Positions 44,499 to 53,021 of a DNA stretch of 64,000 bases are shown one piece after another (the stretch's first letter is position 1; every line of letters begins with the position of its first letter). Position numbers and translations under genes: made by a program. Where the stretch lies: positions 96,787 to 160,786 of the forward strand of contig QYLO01000002.1 of the NCBI GenBank assembly GCA_022766165.1, written 5' to 3'. The notes beneath the pieces were generated by a model that searched no databases, was not told where the DNA came from, and worked only from the letters and a program-made list of their open reading frames with translations. The DNA is from Candidatus Electrothrix gigas (GTDB lineage Bacteria; Desulfobacterota; Desulfobulbia; Desulfobulbales; Desulfobulbaceae).

Positions 44499-44732
44499 AT
44501 GAGAACCGCATTCTCTTTCTTCCATTTGATCCGCAGAACTTTTGATTACCTGATACAACTTTTCTGCTCCTCTCTGTTTCAAACAACCATTCGATCTACC
44601 CGGCAGTATCGGTGGTCTGCGTCTTCACGACCTCTTCTCTTTTTTCCTTTTCCGCAGAACACATTTGTTCCTGTTCGTCTTCGCAAGACATCCTTCGCAA
44701 GACATCCCAACAAAGGCTTTGGTGGAATTTGA
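44499..44732 (+). CDS. Orphan small ORF behind the riboswitch
   Basis: The ATG at 44499 has a perfect AGGAGG site 5 bases upstream and follows the riboswitch directly. The 77-residue product (MRTAFSFFHLIRRTFDYLIQ) is rich in F, R and S and resembles no family I know. A 14-bp tandem duplication (CTTCGCAAGACATC twice) lies at 44683-44710. It may be the stump of a longer, lost target gene and not a functional protein. Confidence 0.4.
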   Translation: MRTAFSFFHLIRRTFDYLIQLFCSSLFQTTIRSTRQYRWSASSRPLLFFPFPQNTFVPVRLRKTSFARHPNKGFGGI

Positions 44733-44827
44733 GGGATTTTTTGAAAAAATCCGTATTTTTCATATAAACATCCATTCACCCCTTTGGAGCGGAAGAAAAA
44801 ATTTTCATAGAAAAAAGAGAGCTTGCC

Positions 44828-45256
44828 ATGAATGTATATCTGGATAATTGTTGTATGAACAGGTTGTTCGATGATCAGTCAAATCGTCGAGTTCGGTTTG
44901 AGTCTGAGGCTGTTAAGGTTATTCTGTCCTTTTGTGATCAGCGACGCTGGCATAATATTGCCCAGTTTGAAGTTGAGCAGATACCTGATGAGGAGAGGAG
45001 AAAAAAACTCCAGCTTCTTATGGGGCAGACAGATGAGGTGGTTAAAATAGATAAGACCATCTCATTACGAGCAAAGGAGCTTGAAGAGCAGGGTATACAG
45101 GCGTTTGATGCCTTGCATTTAGCCTGTGCCGAGGACGGAGCAGATGTTTTTTTAACAGTGGATGATAACCTGTTAAAGCAGGCATTGGGCATTGAAGATT
45201 TAAAGGTGTCAGTCAATAATCCGGTTGTGTGGCTTATGAAGGAGGGAATAGCATGA
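44828..45256 (+). CDS. PIN-domain protein, probable toxin
   Basis: The 142-residue protein has the PIN nuclease layout: an N-terminal Asp in MNVYLDNCCMNRLFDD, a central acidic region, then IQAFDALHLACAEDGADVFL and TVDDNLL with the C-terminal acidic residues. PIN toxins are Mg-dependent RNases. It overlaps the next small gene by 4 bases, suggesting a toxin-antitoxin unit with the toxin first. Confidence 0.8.
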   Translation: MNVYLDNCCMNRLFDDQSNRRVRFESEAVKVILSFCDQRRWHNIAQFEVEQIPDEERRKKLQLLMGQTDEVVKIDKTISLRAKELEEQGIQAFDALHLACAEDGADVFLTVDDNLLKQALGIEDLKVSVNNPVVWLMKEGIA

Positions 45257-45435
45257 AGATAACAGACGGAAAAGTGCAATGGACAGGGATTACTGCTGGA
45301 AGTAAAAATATAAGCGCGATTGATTTGATTCGCTATCTCCAGAAAGTGGACAGTGGTTCTGGAGATTATGTCAAAGATCGACAGGCGTGGCAGCAGGACT
45401 ATACCGTGGATATGCTTCTCGGAGTTATTGAGTAA
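45253..45435 (+). CDS. Small partner of the PIN-domain gene
   Basis: The ATG at 45253 overlaps the PIN stop codon (ATGA). The 60-residue product (MKITDGKVQWTGITAGSKNI, then SAIDLIRYLQKVDSGSGDY) is not a family I know. Its size and coupling fit an antitoxin placed after the toxin, but no DNA-binding motif is visible. Confidence 0.6.
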   Translation: MKITDGKVQWTGITAGSKNISAIDLIRYLQKVDSGSGDYVKDRQAWQQDYTVDMLLGVIE

Positions 45436-45466
45436 TAAAAAAATAGGTGTTCCACTCTCCAAGGTG

Positions 45467-45502
45467 CAGAGGGCAGTTATATAGTTGATATGACTGCCTC
45501 TG
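45467..45502 (+). terminator. Hairpin after the PIN pair
   Basis: GCAGAGGGCAGTTATAT pairs imperfectly with GATATGACTGCCTCTGT. The stem is long, but only a short T-rich stretch follows, so termination is probable but not certain. The rest of the gap to gatC is without genes and has repeated TTATTACG units. Confidence 0.55.
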
Positions 45503-45703
45503 TGTATCTTTCCCTTACGTTATTACGCGTTATTACGTTACGCAAAAAAAAATTCAACCGCCTGAAGCCTGAACAAATTTTCTGTACTTCGTACTGACCA
45601 TATCCTATTTTTTTCTGTACTTTTTATGCAGCAACAGGATAATGTCGTCAAGGGCGGCACTGTCCTCTTCTCATACACTCCCTTGAACCAATAAAAAAAG
45701 ACC

Positions 45704-45991
45704 ATGAAAATAACCAAACAAGAAATAGAACGGGTGGCTGCATTGGCTCGTCTCGAGTTGAATCAAGAAGAAATTGCGAGGCTGATCCCGCAACTGGACC
45801 ATATCCTCAGCTATGTGACCAAACTTGAGAAGCTGAAGACAGACGGTGTGCCAGTGACCACTCATACCCAGAGCCACACTAACGCCTTTCGGGATGATTT
45901 GGTGCAAGAATCATTGCCACGTGAAAAGGCCCTCTCTAATACTGCCAACGAAAACGGCGAGTCCTTTGTGGTACCCAAGGTTGTGGGTTAA
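45704..45991 (+). CDS. gatC: Asp/Glu-tRNA amidotransferase subunit C
   Basis: The 95-residue GatC starts MKITKQEIERVAALARLELN, followed by LDHILSYVTKLEKL and FRDDLVQESLPREKAL. It stabilises GatAB in the amidation of mischarged Glu-tRNAGln/Asp-tRNAAsn. gatA is not adjacent, as the next gene is on the opposite strand. Confidence 0.95.
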   Translation: MKITKQEIERVAALARLELNQEEIARLIPQLDHILSYVTKLEKLKTDGVPVTTHTQSHTNAFRDDLVQESLPREKALSNTANENGESFVVPKVVG

Positions 45992-46078
45992 AAAAATTGA
46001 AAACAACTTGAGAACAACTGAACAACTGTAAGGGCAGACTTGCCTGTCTGCCCGATAAAAGGTATTTTTTAAATCCTC

Positions 46079-46660
46079 TCAAACTACCTCATAATACCGC
46101 TTACCAGCACAGGCCCGGCAAAGAATTCGCCCTTCCTGCTCCACATCTCGGCAGTCCTGCACATAATCATTGCATTGCTCGCATTGCACTCGGCGTTGAG
46201 GACGGCCCGGCATATCGCAATCCGGGATACTGACCTTTACCTCCTGCACAGTAAAGAGTTCCTCTTCTGGCATGACCCGATAGGCAACGAGTTGTCGTTG
46301 GTATTTCTCACTGATCTCTGGGCAATATTTTTTTGAGAGCTCCCGAGCTTCCTCCCGTGCTGTTATTCGGACGGCTTTGCCTGTTTCCAGATTAACAAAG
46401 GTCGCTGCCATGATCCCAAAGTCCATCCAGCGCATTGAGCGTTTGCCCAGACTGCACCCGGTCACTGATTGAATGGCATCTGTGGCGCAACGGTCTATCT
46501 CCACGAGGACGTAGAGTTTTTTCCGGTCTGCACCCTTGGGATCATCAATATTGATGTGTTCAAGGCCAAGCATGGACATGCGTACCCCAATGACCTGACC
46601 AGCACAGATATGGCCGTGGATTTTAGTTGAGATGTCTAAAAGTTCATCAAAAGATTCCAT
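46079..46660 (-). CDS. FmdE-family protein with C-terminal zinc ribbon
   Basis: The 193-residue protein matches the FmdE/formylmethanofuran dehydrogenase subunit E family: FDELLDISTKIHGHICAGQVIGVRMS, then CATDAIQSVTGCSLGKRSM with conserved Cys and His. The tail has four cysteines in two pairs (VQCEQCNDYVQDC and ILCRACAGKRYY), a zinc-finger type end. Methanogens use related proteins in C1 metabolism; in sulfate reducers the role is unknown. It ends the hisI-hisG-engB series on the reverse strand. Confidence 0.88.
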   Translation of the reverse strand: MESFDELLDISTKIHGHICAGQVIGVRMSMLGLEHINIDDPKGADRKKLYVLVEIDRCATDAIQSVTGCSLGKRSMRWMDFGIMAATFVNLETGKAVRITAREEARELSKKYCPEISEKYQRQLVAYRVMPEEELFTVQEVKVSIPDCDMPGRPQRRVQCEQCNDYVQDCRDVEQEGRILCRACAGKRYYEVV

Positions 46661-46686
46661 AACGTTTTCGCTGTATTTTTGTGTTT

Positions 46687-47301
46687 TTATAAAGGGAGTG
46701 TTTCCTCTACTTCTCCTGTCGTTGCTTCAAAGGTTGCCAGTCTGTTGCGTAATGCCTCGCATCCTAACCCGCTCTTGGCAGAAAAAAGCAGACGGTCTGC
46801 CGGAGCAATATGCAGAGCCGCATCTAAAGCTGCTGCCTGTTTGGCCTGCTTGTTCTTGGAGAGCTTATCTGCCTTGGTGTACACTGGGAGGCAGGGGATA
46901 GTATGGTACTGCAACCAGTCGATCATTTCCCGGTCTGTGTTTTTCAGGGCATGGCGCAGATCAATAATCACCACCACGCAGGCCAGGGTTTCCCGCTCCA
47001 GCAGATAACCGCTGATTAACCCTTCCCATTCTGAACGCATTTGCTTGTTCACCTGAGCAAAGCCGTAGCCAGGCAGATCTACCAAGTAAAACTGCTCCTT
47101 GACCTCAAAAAAGTTCAAGCTACGGGTCTTACCGGGTTTGGAGCTGGTCTTGACCAGATTTTTGCGGTTGATCAGCTTGTTGATCAGACTGGATTTACCC
47201 ACATTAGAACGACCGGCAAAGGCGATTTCCGGGTAAAGCGGTTCAGGGAGTTGACGCAGGCTGAAGACCGAGTCCACAAAGGACACTTGGTTAAAGTTCA
47301 T
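46687..47301 (-). CDS. engB: Ribosome biogenesis GTP-binding protein EngB (YsxC)
   Basis: The 204-residue GTPase has G1 GRSNVGKSS, G2 KPGKTRSLNF, G3 DLPGYGFAQV and G4 TKADKLS. It is needed for late 50S assembly in many bacteria. The start MNFNQVSFVDSVFSLRQLPE is typical. It lies between hisG and the FmdE-like gene. Confidence 0.96.
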   Translation of the reverse strand: MNFNQVSFVDSVFSLRQLPEPLYPEIAFAGRSNVGKSSLINKLINRKNLVKTSSKPGKTRSLNFFEVKEQFYLVDLPGYGFAQVNKQMRSEWEGLISGYLLERETLACVVVIIDLRHALKNTDREMIDWLQYHTIPCLPVYTKADKLSKNKQAKQAAALDAALHIAPADRLLFSAKSGLGCEALRNRLATFEATTGEVEETLPL

Positions 47302-47361
47302 GTATTCCTTATGGGTTCCCGGTTTTGAAATGCCGGGTTATTTTGATGAAAGAGAAAAAAA

Positions 47362-48234
47362 TCAGATCACCTTGTTCAGGGAGTACTCAATGATTCCTTC
47401 AGCGCCGATCTTTTTCAGTTGCGGGATGATATCCCGGACCTGATGCTCAGAGATGACTGTTTCCACCGAGAACCAAGGTTGTTTATAAAGGCGGGCCACA
47501 GTGGGGGCAGTCACACTGGGCAGGATTTCCAAAATATCCTCAAAGCGTTCTTCCGGCACATTCATCTTTAGACCAACGATTTTATCTGCTCGCAAGGCTC
47601 CTTGCAGAAGCATGGCAATATGATCAATCTTCTCTTTTTTCCACGGATCTTCCAACGCCTGATGGCTGGCAATGAGCTGGGTGTTGGACTGCATCAGCTC
47701 GTGGATAACCCGTAACCCGTGCGCCCGGATCGTGGCCTCTGTTTCAGTGACTTCAACAATGGCGTCAGCCAATCCAGATACGGCCTTGGCCTCAGTGGCA
47801 CCCCAAGAAAAGGAAATGTCCACTGTCATGCCCTGTTCTTCAAAAAAATTACGGGTCACATTGACCAGCTCTGTGGAGATACGTTTGCCGTCCAGTTGTT
47901 CCACTGAGGTGATGGGGGAGTCTCCAGGCACGGCAATAACCCAGCGGGTGGGTCTTTTACTGACCTTGGAATAGACCAGATCTTCAATCACAGCAATATC
48001 TGAACCATTTTCCATTGTCCAGTCTTTTCCGGTGATACCAGCGTCCAACATGCCATCCTCAACATAGCGGGACATCTCCTGGGGGCGGCAGATATACACA
48101 GACAGTTCCGGGTCATCCACCTCTGGGAAGTAATTCCGGGCCGCCATTTTGATTTTCCAGCCCGATTTTTCAAACAGTTCAATGGTCGCTTTTTCCAGGC
48201 TCCCTTTGGGGATGCCCACTTTAAGTATACTCAT
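47362..48234 (-). CDS. hisG: ATP phosphoribosyltransferase, long form
   Basis: HisG makes the first intermediate of histidine synthesis from ATP and PRPP. The 290-residue length, with the catalytic part (VGIPKGSLEKATIELFEKSG, then GMLDAGITGKDWTMENG and ELVNVTRNFF) and an added C-terminal domain that ends with HQVRDIIPQLKKIGAEGIIE, places it in the long class, which is inhibited by histidine without a HisZ partner. hisI lies upstream. Confidence 0.96.
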   Translation of the reverse strand: MSILKVGIPKGSLEKATIELFEKSGWKIKMAARNYFPEVDDPELSVYICRPQEMSRYVEDGMLDAGITGKDWTMENGSDIAVIEDLVYSKVSKRPTRWVIAVPGDSPITSVEQLDGKRISTELVNVTRNFFEEQGMTVDISFSWGATEAKAVSGLADAIVEVTETEATIRAHGLRVIHELMQSNTQLIASHQALEDPWKKEKIDHIAMLLQGALRADKIVGLKMNVPEERFEDILEILPSVTAPTVARLYKQPWFSVETVISEHQVRDIIPQLKKIGAEGIIEYSLNKVI

Positions 48235-48352
48235 AATTTCCTCAATATTGACGAGTCTGCCTGTTATGTATTATAGGCAGCTCGGAATTAATAATAACAG
48301 CAATAAGGGCGATCACAAGGATCGCCCCTACACGGCAATGACACAGACAGGT

Positions 48353-48730
48353 CTAGCCGTACACTTTGTCTGGATCAAAAACCGGCTCTGCAATAATTTC
48401 CAAATCATCGCCCTTGACCCGGCGGAAGAAACAGCTGGCATAGCCCTTATGGCAGGCTGCACCGCCCAACTGCTCAACCTTGAAAACCACGGTATCTTGG
48501 TCACAGTCCACCAGGATTTCTTTGACCAACTGGACATGGCCCGAGGACTCACCCTTGAGCCAAAGTTTGTTACGGGACCGGCTCCAGTAATGGGCTTTAC
48601 CGGTTTTCAGGGTTTTTTGCCAGGATTCTTCGTTAATATAGGCCAGCATGAGTACCTCGCCGCTGGCTGCGTCTTGGGCAATAGCGGGCAGAAGCCCATC
48701 TTGTGATTTGGTGAAATTGAGTTCAGGCAT
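48353..48730 (-). CDS. hisI: Phosphoribosyl-AMP cyclohydrolase
   Basis: The 125-residue protein is a stand-alone HisI (cyclohydrolase only). It has [39 protein letters not shown], the metal-binding [20 protein letters not shown] and ASCFFRRV. Pyrophosphohydrolase activity (HisE) must be encoded elsewhere. It is upstream of hisG on the same strand, separated by 118 bases. Confidence 0.96.
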   Translation of the reverse strand: MPELNFTKSQDGLLPAIAQDAASGEVLMLAYINEESWQKTLKTGKAHYWSRSRNKLWLKGESSGHVQLVKEILVDCDQDTVVFKVEQLGGAACHKGYASCFFRRVKGDDLEIIAEPVFDPDKVYG

Positions 48731-48774
48731 GATTGTATAGATTACGATTGAAATAATTTACTTGGTAGTTTCTC

Positions 48775-48798
48775 GCTCCCAAGCTCCAGCTTAGGAGT
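48775..48798. repeat. REP-like palindrome
   Basis: CTCCCAAGCT-CC-AGCTTAGGAG is a near-perfect inverted repeat with a 2-base centre, in the gap between hisI and the M23 gene. The form (GCTCCCAAGCTCCAGCTT) resembles interspersed palindromes common in cyanobacteria and cable bacteria. Confidence 0.6.
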
Positions 48799-48868
48799 CC
48801 TTATTGCTGAAGCTTTGCTTCTCGTTTGAAAGCGGAGTTTCACGGTGTCTGTAGTTTTCAGCCCTGCT

Positions 48869-51805
48869 TTATTGCTTCTTAAGCAGCAACAGGTTTATTG
48901 CTGGAAAAAATGAACTCTGCGGTAGGTCTGGATAAGCGTACCAAGCTATTCCTTCGTAACAAAAAGATGTATGATTCTTTAATGCCTTACCGCTTGAGCA
49001 GGAAGAATTAGATACAATGACATCCTGACTGATTGTAAAATAATGATCTGTCGAAGGTTGAGAGTAAAAACGATGCACAGGGAGAGTACCCAGCCTAGAA
49101 TATGTATAGGCATAATAGGCTATTTTCTCATATTGCCATTTTGCATCAGCCTCCAGCTTCGCCTTTTCACTTTCAGAAACTGTAAAAAAATGTCCTTTCC
49201 CTGTATCACTACTACTCCAAAAACGATACACAGGAACAGCATCTCCCACTGCCGCTTTATGCGCATACCAAGCAACACCTTCATACTTCCATGAACTACT
49301 TGGTCCGAGGCTATCTTTTTCAGCTTCAGAAATTGTATAGAAATGTCCAGTAACTGTAGAACTGTAAAACCGATAGACAGGGAATATCTCCCCTTTTGAG
49401 TTGCCGCAGCAAATCTGCCAGTATCCAATTTCAACATTCGTTCCGGCTGGTTGATTGATGGCGTAAAAAAACAGAGTACTTACACTGCCGTCCTTCAAGC
49501 TTTTTGGAATGATAAATTTGAAACCATGTCTCCCAACATCTGAACGGTCAATATCAGAGAGCAAACTGCCCACATAAATTTTATTATCGCCATCAGAGTT
49601 ATCAGCAGCGTATACGTGAACGGATATTGCATTTGCCGTATCTGGATCTTTTGCCCAGCCTTCAACACTGGTACAGTTTCCAGACTCTACATTCCCCGTA
49701 GGAAGAGTATTGACAGGTTCTTCCGCCACCGTGATCTGTACACCAGAGGAACAGTTATTGCCAGTATTTGATTCCCCGCTGACCGGGTCAACGCAAGCAC
49801 CGACCCAGTAGGTTCCTGGTGTGGAAGGAGCGTCACGATTACTTTTATCTTCCGGTGAGCTTGCCCCGGCGGACAAGGCATCTACGTTGTCCGTGCCTAT
49901 TTCCGAATCGCTGGTGCTGATGGCGGAATCAGTTGAGAGATAATAACGCAGTGTCGTTGTATCAGACGAACCGCTACCCGCATTGCGAACCGTTGCGAAG
50001 ATCTTGAAATCTTCATTAGGCGAGAGTGTGTTGTCGTCCACACTTGGGGACTGAACAACAAGATCAGGCTGTTGAGATGACCCGCCATGAACTTCAAAAT
50101 TGACCGGATTAGCCCCGTTACTGCCGCTAACAACTCCGAAGGTGAAGCGATCTTCTCCGTCAACACCGACCCTGCCTTTTATGGCGATTTTATACCACCC
50201 TGCCGTACCGATGGGTGCATCGCTGTCGCCGGAAACCGTGTAGCTTTTTACTTCATAGGGCGAAAAGTCCGTATCACCTGAATCAAACCATTTCTTTATT
50301 CGCTCGATATCGTTGCCGTTGGCATCCTGTTTCCAGACTTCAACGCCATAGAGATCTTTGATCCCGCCCTGAAACTCTTTTAGCTGAAAAGTAATATCGT
50401 AGTTTTGACCTACCGTGATGTAGGATGGACTCAGTGTGACACCGCTGTATACGTCCACTCTGCCTTCGGATTGTTGCTCGGTAACCTCAAAATACAGTGT
50501 ATTGCCATACGTTTTCCAGTTATTATCAATCTGTAGTCGTATTTCGGTGGAATAGCTGCCGGGGATATCCAATGTGCAGTAATGAATTCCTGATTCATAG
50601 GATTCGTTCTCTGATAAAGTGGTAGATGAATTTTTTACCCAGCAGGCGGTCTGGCGTACTCCATCTTTGAGGATGTCGATGGCCATGTTCTGAATGGTAA
50701 CGGACGAGGAGTCATTATTTGTTATCTTGAACTGGGCATCGAAATTATTTTGAATGCCTGGTTGTATTGGGGCAACTCTGGGCCAGAAGTCGTAGACGGT
50801 TATCCCGCTTAGCTGGTCACTTACAGTAAAGTATTGAGGTGTTCCGTGACTTGCCCAATTCCCTTCGATCTGCAATCTGACTTCAGCGGAATAGTTTCCG
50901 CTATTATAAATCTCGCAATATTGTATCCCGGAGCCGTAGGTATCACCCGGCTGAATGGTCGTTGATGAGTCTTTTACCCAACAGGCGAAAAGGCGTTCTC
51001 CATCTTTAAGGATATCAATCGCCATGTTGTCGATGGTAACAGGGGAAGAGTCGTTGTTCTTCAGCCCGAACTGGGCATCAAAATTATTTTCGCCGCTTTG
51101 GTTGCTGGCGATGATGGGGTCGTCTCTGCGCCGGAAGTACTCGACTGAAACAGGAGCAGCGCCAGCAGCCAAGAAACCGGGATCAATAGTAAGGGCGGCT
51201 ACTTCATCCTTGGTGTCACATAGATTGCCGCTACCGCCACAACTTAATGCCCTTCCTACGCCTTGCAATCCTGTGTAGTTAGTCCGAACGGCGACATGAA
51301 CATGATTACAGCAACTGTGTACAGTGCCTATTTGCTCGCCAGCATTTACATGTGTATTGTATTTACTTGCATCAGGATTTGTGTGAAGAAAAATTATTCT
51401 TACATTTTGTTCGATTATCAAGTTGTCAGGTACTAAAACCATACTTAAACCGATAAGATTTCCATCGGTAAGCCCATCATATAGCATTCCAGAAACAGGG
51501 CTATAAATAGGTGCATAACTATCAGAAGAGGTAGGTTGATAATCTACACCTGCATGAAAAGTTGGAAAGTCATAAGTAGTAATCTCTTGAGAAGTGCGTA
51601 TATCCCTGTAGTCACATAAGTAGCCCCATAAATTAGTAGACGAATATCGATCTTTGAGAATTATTGAGCCTAACGCTACCTGTTTACTCTGGTTACCTTC
51701 ACAAAGTTTTGCATTAGCCGAAAAAGGAACAGAATAAAACAAGGTTATAAGAAATAACAACAGACCGTCCCTAATAAATGTTGTTATTGAGTTTTGAACA
51801 ACCAT
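48869..51805 (-). CDS. Large secreted protein: M23-like peptidase, CARDB and DUF5648-type repeats
   Basis: The 978-residue protein has an N-terminal signal (DGLLLFLITLFYSVPFSANA-K). Residues 75-190 form an M23-type metallopeptidase domain with HAGVDY (H-x3-D) and CCNHVHVAV (H-x-H). The middle has two copies of an immunoglobulin-like segment (NNFDAQFKITNNDSS), then a CARDB-like domain (SPSVDDNTLSPNEDFKIFAT). The C-terminus has three copies of a repeat with VYRFYSSTVTGHFYTISEAE, as in DUF5648 proteins. A perfect AGGAGG precedes ATG 51805. It may bind or cut peptidoglycan or act as an adhesin. Confidence 0.82.
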   Translation of the reverse strand: MVVQNSITTFIRDGLLLFLITLFYSVPFSANAKLCEGNQSKQVALGSIILKDRYSSTNLWGYLCDYRDIRTSQEITTYDFPTFHAGVDYQPTSSDSYAPIYSPVSGMLYDGLTDGNLIGLSMVLVPDNLIIEQNVRIIFLHTNPDASKYNTHVNAGEQIGTVHSCCNHVHVAVRTNYTGLQGVGRALSCGGSGNLCDTKDEVAALTIDPGFLAAGAAPVSVEYFRRRDDPIIASNQSGENNFDAQFGLKNNDSSPVTIDNMAIDILKDGERLFACWVKDSSTTIQPGDTYGSGIQYCEIYNSGNYSAEVRLQIEGNWASHGTPQYFTVSDQLSGITVYDFWPRVAPIQPGIQNNFDAQFKITNNDSSSVTIQNMAIDILKDGVRQTACWVKNSSTTLSENESYESGIHYCTLDIPGSYSTEIRLQIDNNWKTYGNTLYFEVTEQQSEGRVDVYSGVTLSPSYITVGQNYDITFQLKEFQGGIKDLYGVEVWKQDANGNDIERIKKWFDSGDTDFSPYEVKSYTVSGDSDAPIGTAGWYKIAIKGRVGVDGEDRFTFGVVSGSNGANPVNFEVHGGSSQQPDLVVQSPSVDDNTLSPNEDFKIFATVRNAGSGSSDTTTLRYYLSTDSAISTSDSEIGTDNVDALSAGASSPEDKSNRDAPSTPGTYWVGACVDPVSGESNTGNNCSSGVQITVAEEPVNTLPTGNVESGNCTSVEGWAKDPDTANAISVHVYAADNSDGDNKIYVGSLLSDIDRSDVGRHGFKFIIPKSLKDGSVSTLFFYAINQPAGTNVEIGYWQICCGNSKGEIFPVYRFYSSTVTGHFYTISEAEKDSLGPSSSWKYEGVAWYAHKAAVGDAVPVYRFWSSSDTGKGHFFTVSESEKAKLEADAKWQYEKIAYYAYTYSRLGTLPVHRFYSQPSTDHYFTISQDVIVSNSSCSSGKALKNHTSFCYEGIAWYAYPDLPQSSFFPAINLLLLKKQ

Positions 51806-52016
51806 TTTTTCCTCCTAAAATTACTGCCGCTCTGCCTTTGTTTCCTCCAACCGCTTCCGGCCCCGGATTCAACCGCACCCGATCGGACAGCCGCTCTTTC
51901 TCCCGCAACGCCTCAACAATACGCTGAAGATTGTTTCCGTACTTAGCTGCATATTCCTTGCAAAAACGACCTATCTCTTCAACAATAGGATCATCAATCA
52001 TCAGTTTCGCCTCCAC
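51771..52016 (-). CDS. Small protein, possibly an antitoxin-like fragment
   Basis: The 81-residue frame opens MEAKLMIDDPIVEEIGRFCK and YAAKYGNNLQRIVEALREK; the DDPIVEE motif is shared by short proteins often found beside toxins in cyanobacteria and cable bacteria. It overlaps the start of the M23 gene by 35 bases, and its last 14 residues (GGKNGCSKLNNNIY) come from that gene's ribosome-binding site, so the original stop may be lost. No toxin lies beside it on this strand. Confidence 0.5.
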   Translation of the reverse strand: MEAKLMIDDPIVEEIGRFCKEYAAKYGNNLQRIVEALREKERLSDRVRLNPGPEAVGGNKGRAAVILGGKNGCSKLNNNIY

Positions 52017-52175
52017 CCGCCGCCAAAGTAGCAGGCTCTATCCGTATCAAAAAAATTATCGCCCTGACAAGATAACATATCGTAACGTTCCACGACAAAA
52101 AATATTTGCGATCTTTCGTGTTTTACGCTACTGTTAGCTCATAAAAACTCGTTACGTTATCAATAAAGCAATGAA

Positions 52176-52472
52176 ATGAAAAACTCCCTTGATGCTATCA
52201 AACATCGCCTTGCCGAACAGAAATCTCTGCTGAAAAATAAATACAAAATCATCAGGCTCGGTATATTCGGCTCGTATATCCGAGGAGAGCAGCAAAGCGG
52301 AAGTGATGTGGATGTCCTGATTGACTACGACAAAGCTCCCAGCCTTATTGAGCTGATCGAAATCGAAAATATGTTGAGCGATCTGCTCGGTCTGAAGGTT
52401 GATCTTGTAACCAGCAAAGGACTGAAACCACAGCTTCGCCAGCGCATCCTTGATGAGGTCGTCTATCTGTGA
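52176..52472 (+). CDS. mntA: MntA-like nucleotidyltransferase antitoxin
   Basis: The 98-residue minimal nucleotidyltransferase has the GSxxRGxxxxxSDxD motif (FGSYIRGEQQSGSDVDVLID). In HepT/MntA systems it blocks the HepT toxin by adding AMP or polyA to a tyrosine. It directly precedes hepT with a 4-base overlap. Confidence 0.9.
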   Translation: MKNSLDAIKHRLAEQKSLLKNKYKIIRLGIFGSYIRGEQQSGSDVDVLIDYDKAPSLIELIEIENMLSDLLGLKVDLVTSKGLKPQLRQRILDEVVYL

Positions 52473-52825
52473 GCAGTCGTATTGTTTCTCATTTTCTCGC
52501 TGATATTCTTGCGTCCATCAACGCAATTGCACGATTCACCGAGCAAATGAATTTTGAGCAGTTCCAGCATGACAAAAAAACAATCCGTGCTGTTGAACGA
52601 GAATTTGAAATCATTGGCGAAGCGGTGAAAAAAATTCCCGATCACATTACTGTAGCACATCCCGCTGTTCCTTGGCGGGCAATAGCAGGAATGCGGGATC
52701 GTCTGATTCATCATTACTGGGACACAGAAGCGGCAATCCTCTGGAGCACTGTCGAAGACTCGCTGCCAGAACTAAAAACGGAAATAACTGCGATCATTGA
52801 AGGAGAAAAGATCGACAAGCCGTAA
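52469..52825 (+). CDS. hepT: HepT-like (DUF86) toxin
   Basis: The GTG start at 52469 overlaps the mntA stop. The 118-residue helical HEPN protein has the R-x4-H-x-Y active site in MRDRLIHHYWDT and the preceding IIGEAVKKIPDHI. HepT toxins are RNases or membrane-acting agents neutralised by MntA. Confidence 0.9.
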   Translation: MSSRIVSHFLADILASINAIARFTEQMNFEQFQHDKKTIRAVEREFEIIGEAVKKIPDHITVAHPAVPWRAIAGMRDRLIHHYWDTEAAILWSTVEDSLPELKTEITAIIEGEKIDKP

Positions 52826-52917
52826 GCTTCTGATGCTCAAATCCACCTAATATATTGGTATCTTTGGGATGTATCTTGTCCTGCATTTTTATCCCGTAGG
52901 GACATCCCCCAATAGCC

Positions 52918-52933
52918 CGGAGATTCATCTCCG
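52918..52933. repeat. 16-bp palindrome CGGAGAT-TC-ATCTCCG
   Basis: A perfect 7-bp stem with a 2-base loop within a short G+C-rich run (52891-52990) that includes CCCGTAGGGACATCCCCC. I take it as part of a REP-like element between hepT and the propeller pseudogene. No ORF supports this stretch. Confidence 0.5.
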
Positions 52934-53021
52934 AGCAGAACTCCCAATGCCCCGCCAGCTATCCTGCCGCCTGCGCCGCCTCGCCGAGGGGCATCTCCTG
53001 ATACGAAAATTCCTGTTTCCG

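Noticed and set aside
44361..44582. 73-codon reverse ORF over the riboswitch
   Set aside because: It overlaps a structured RNA element and has no ribosome-binding site or conserved motif.
45704..45991. Loss of gatA/gatB as evidence for a broken amidotransferase
   Set aside because: gatA and gatB can lie elsewhere in the genome; a window of 64 kb cannot show absence.
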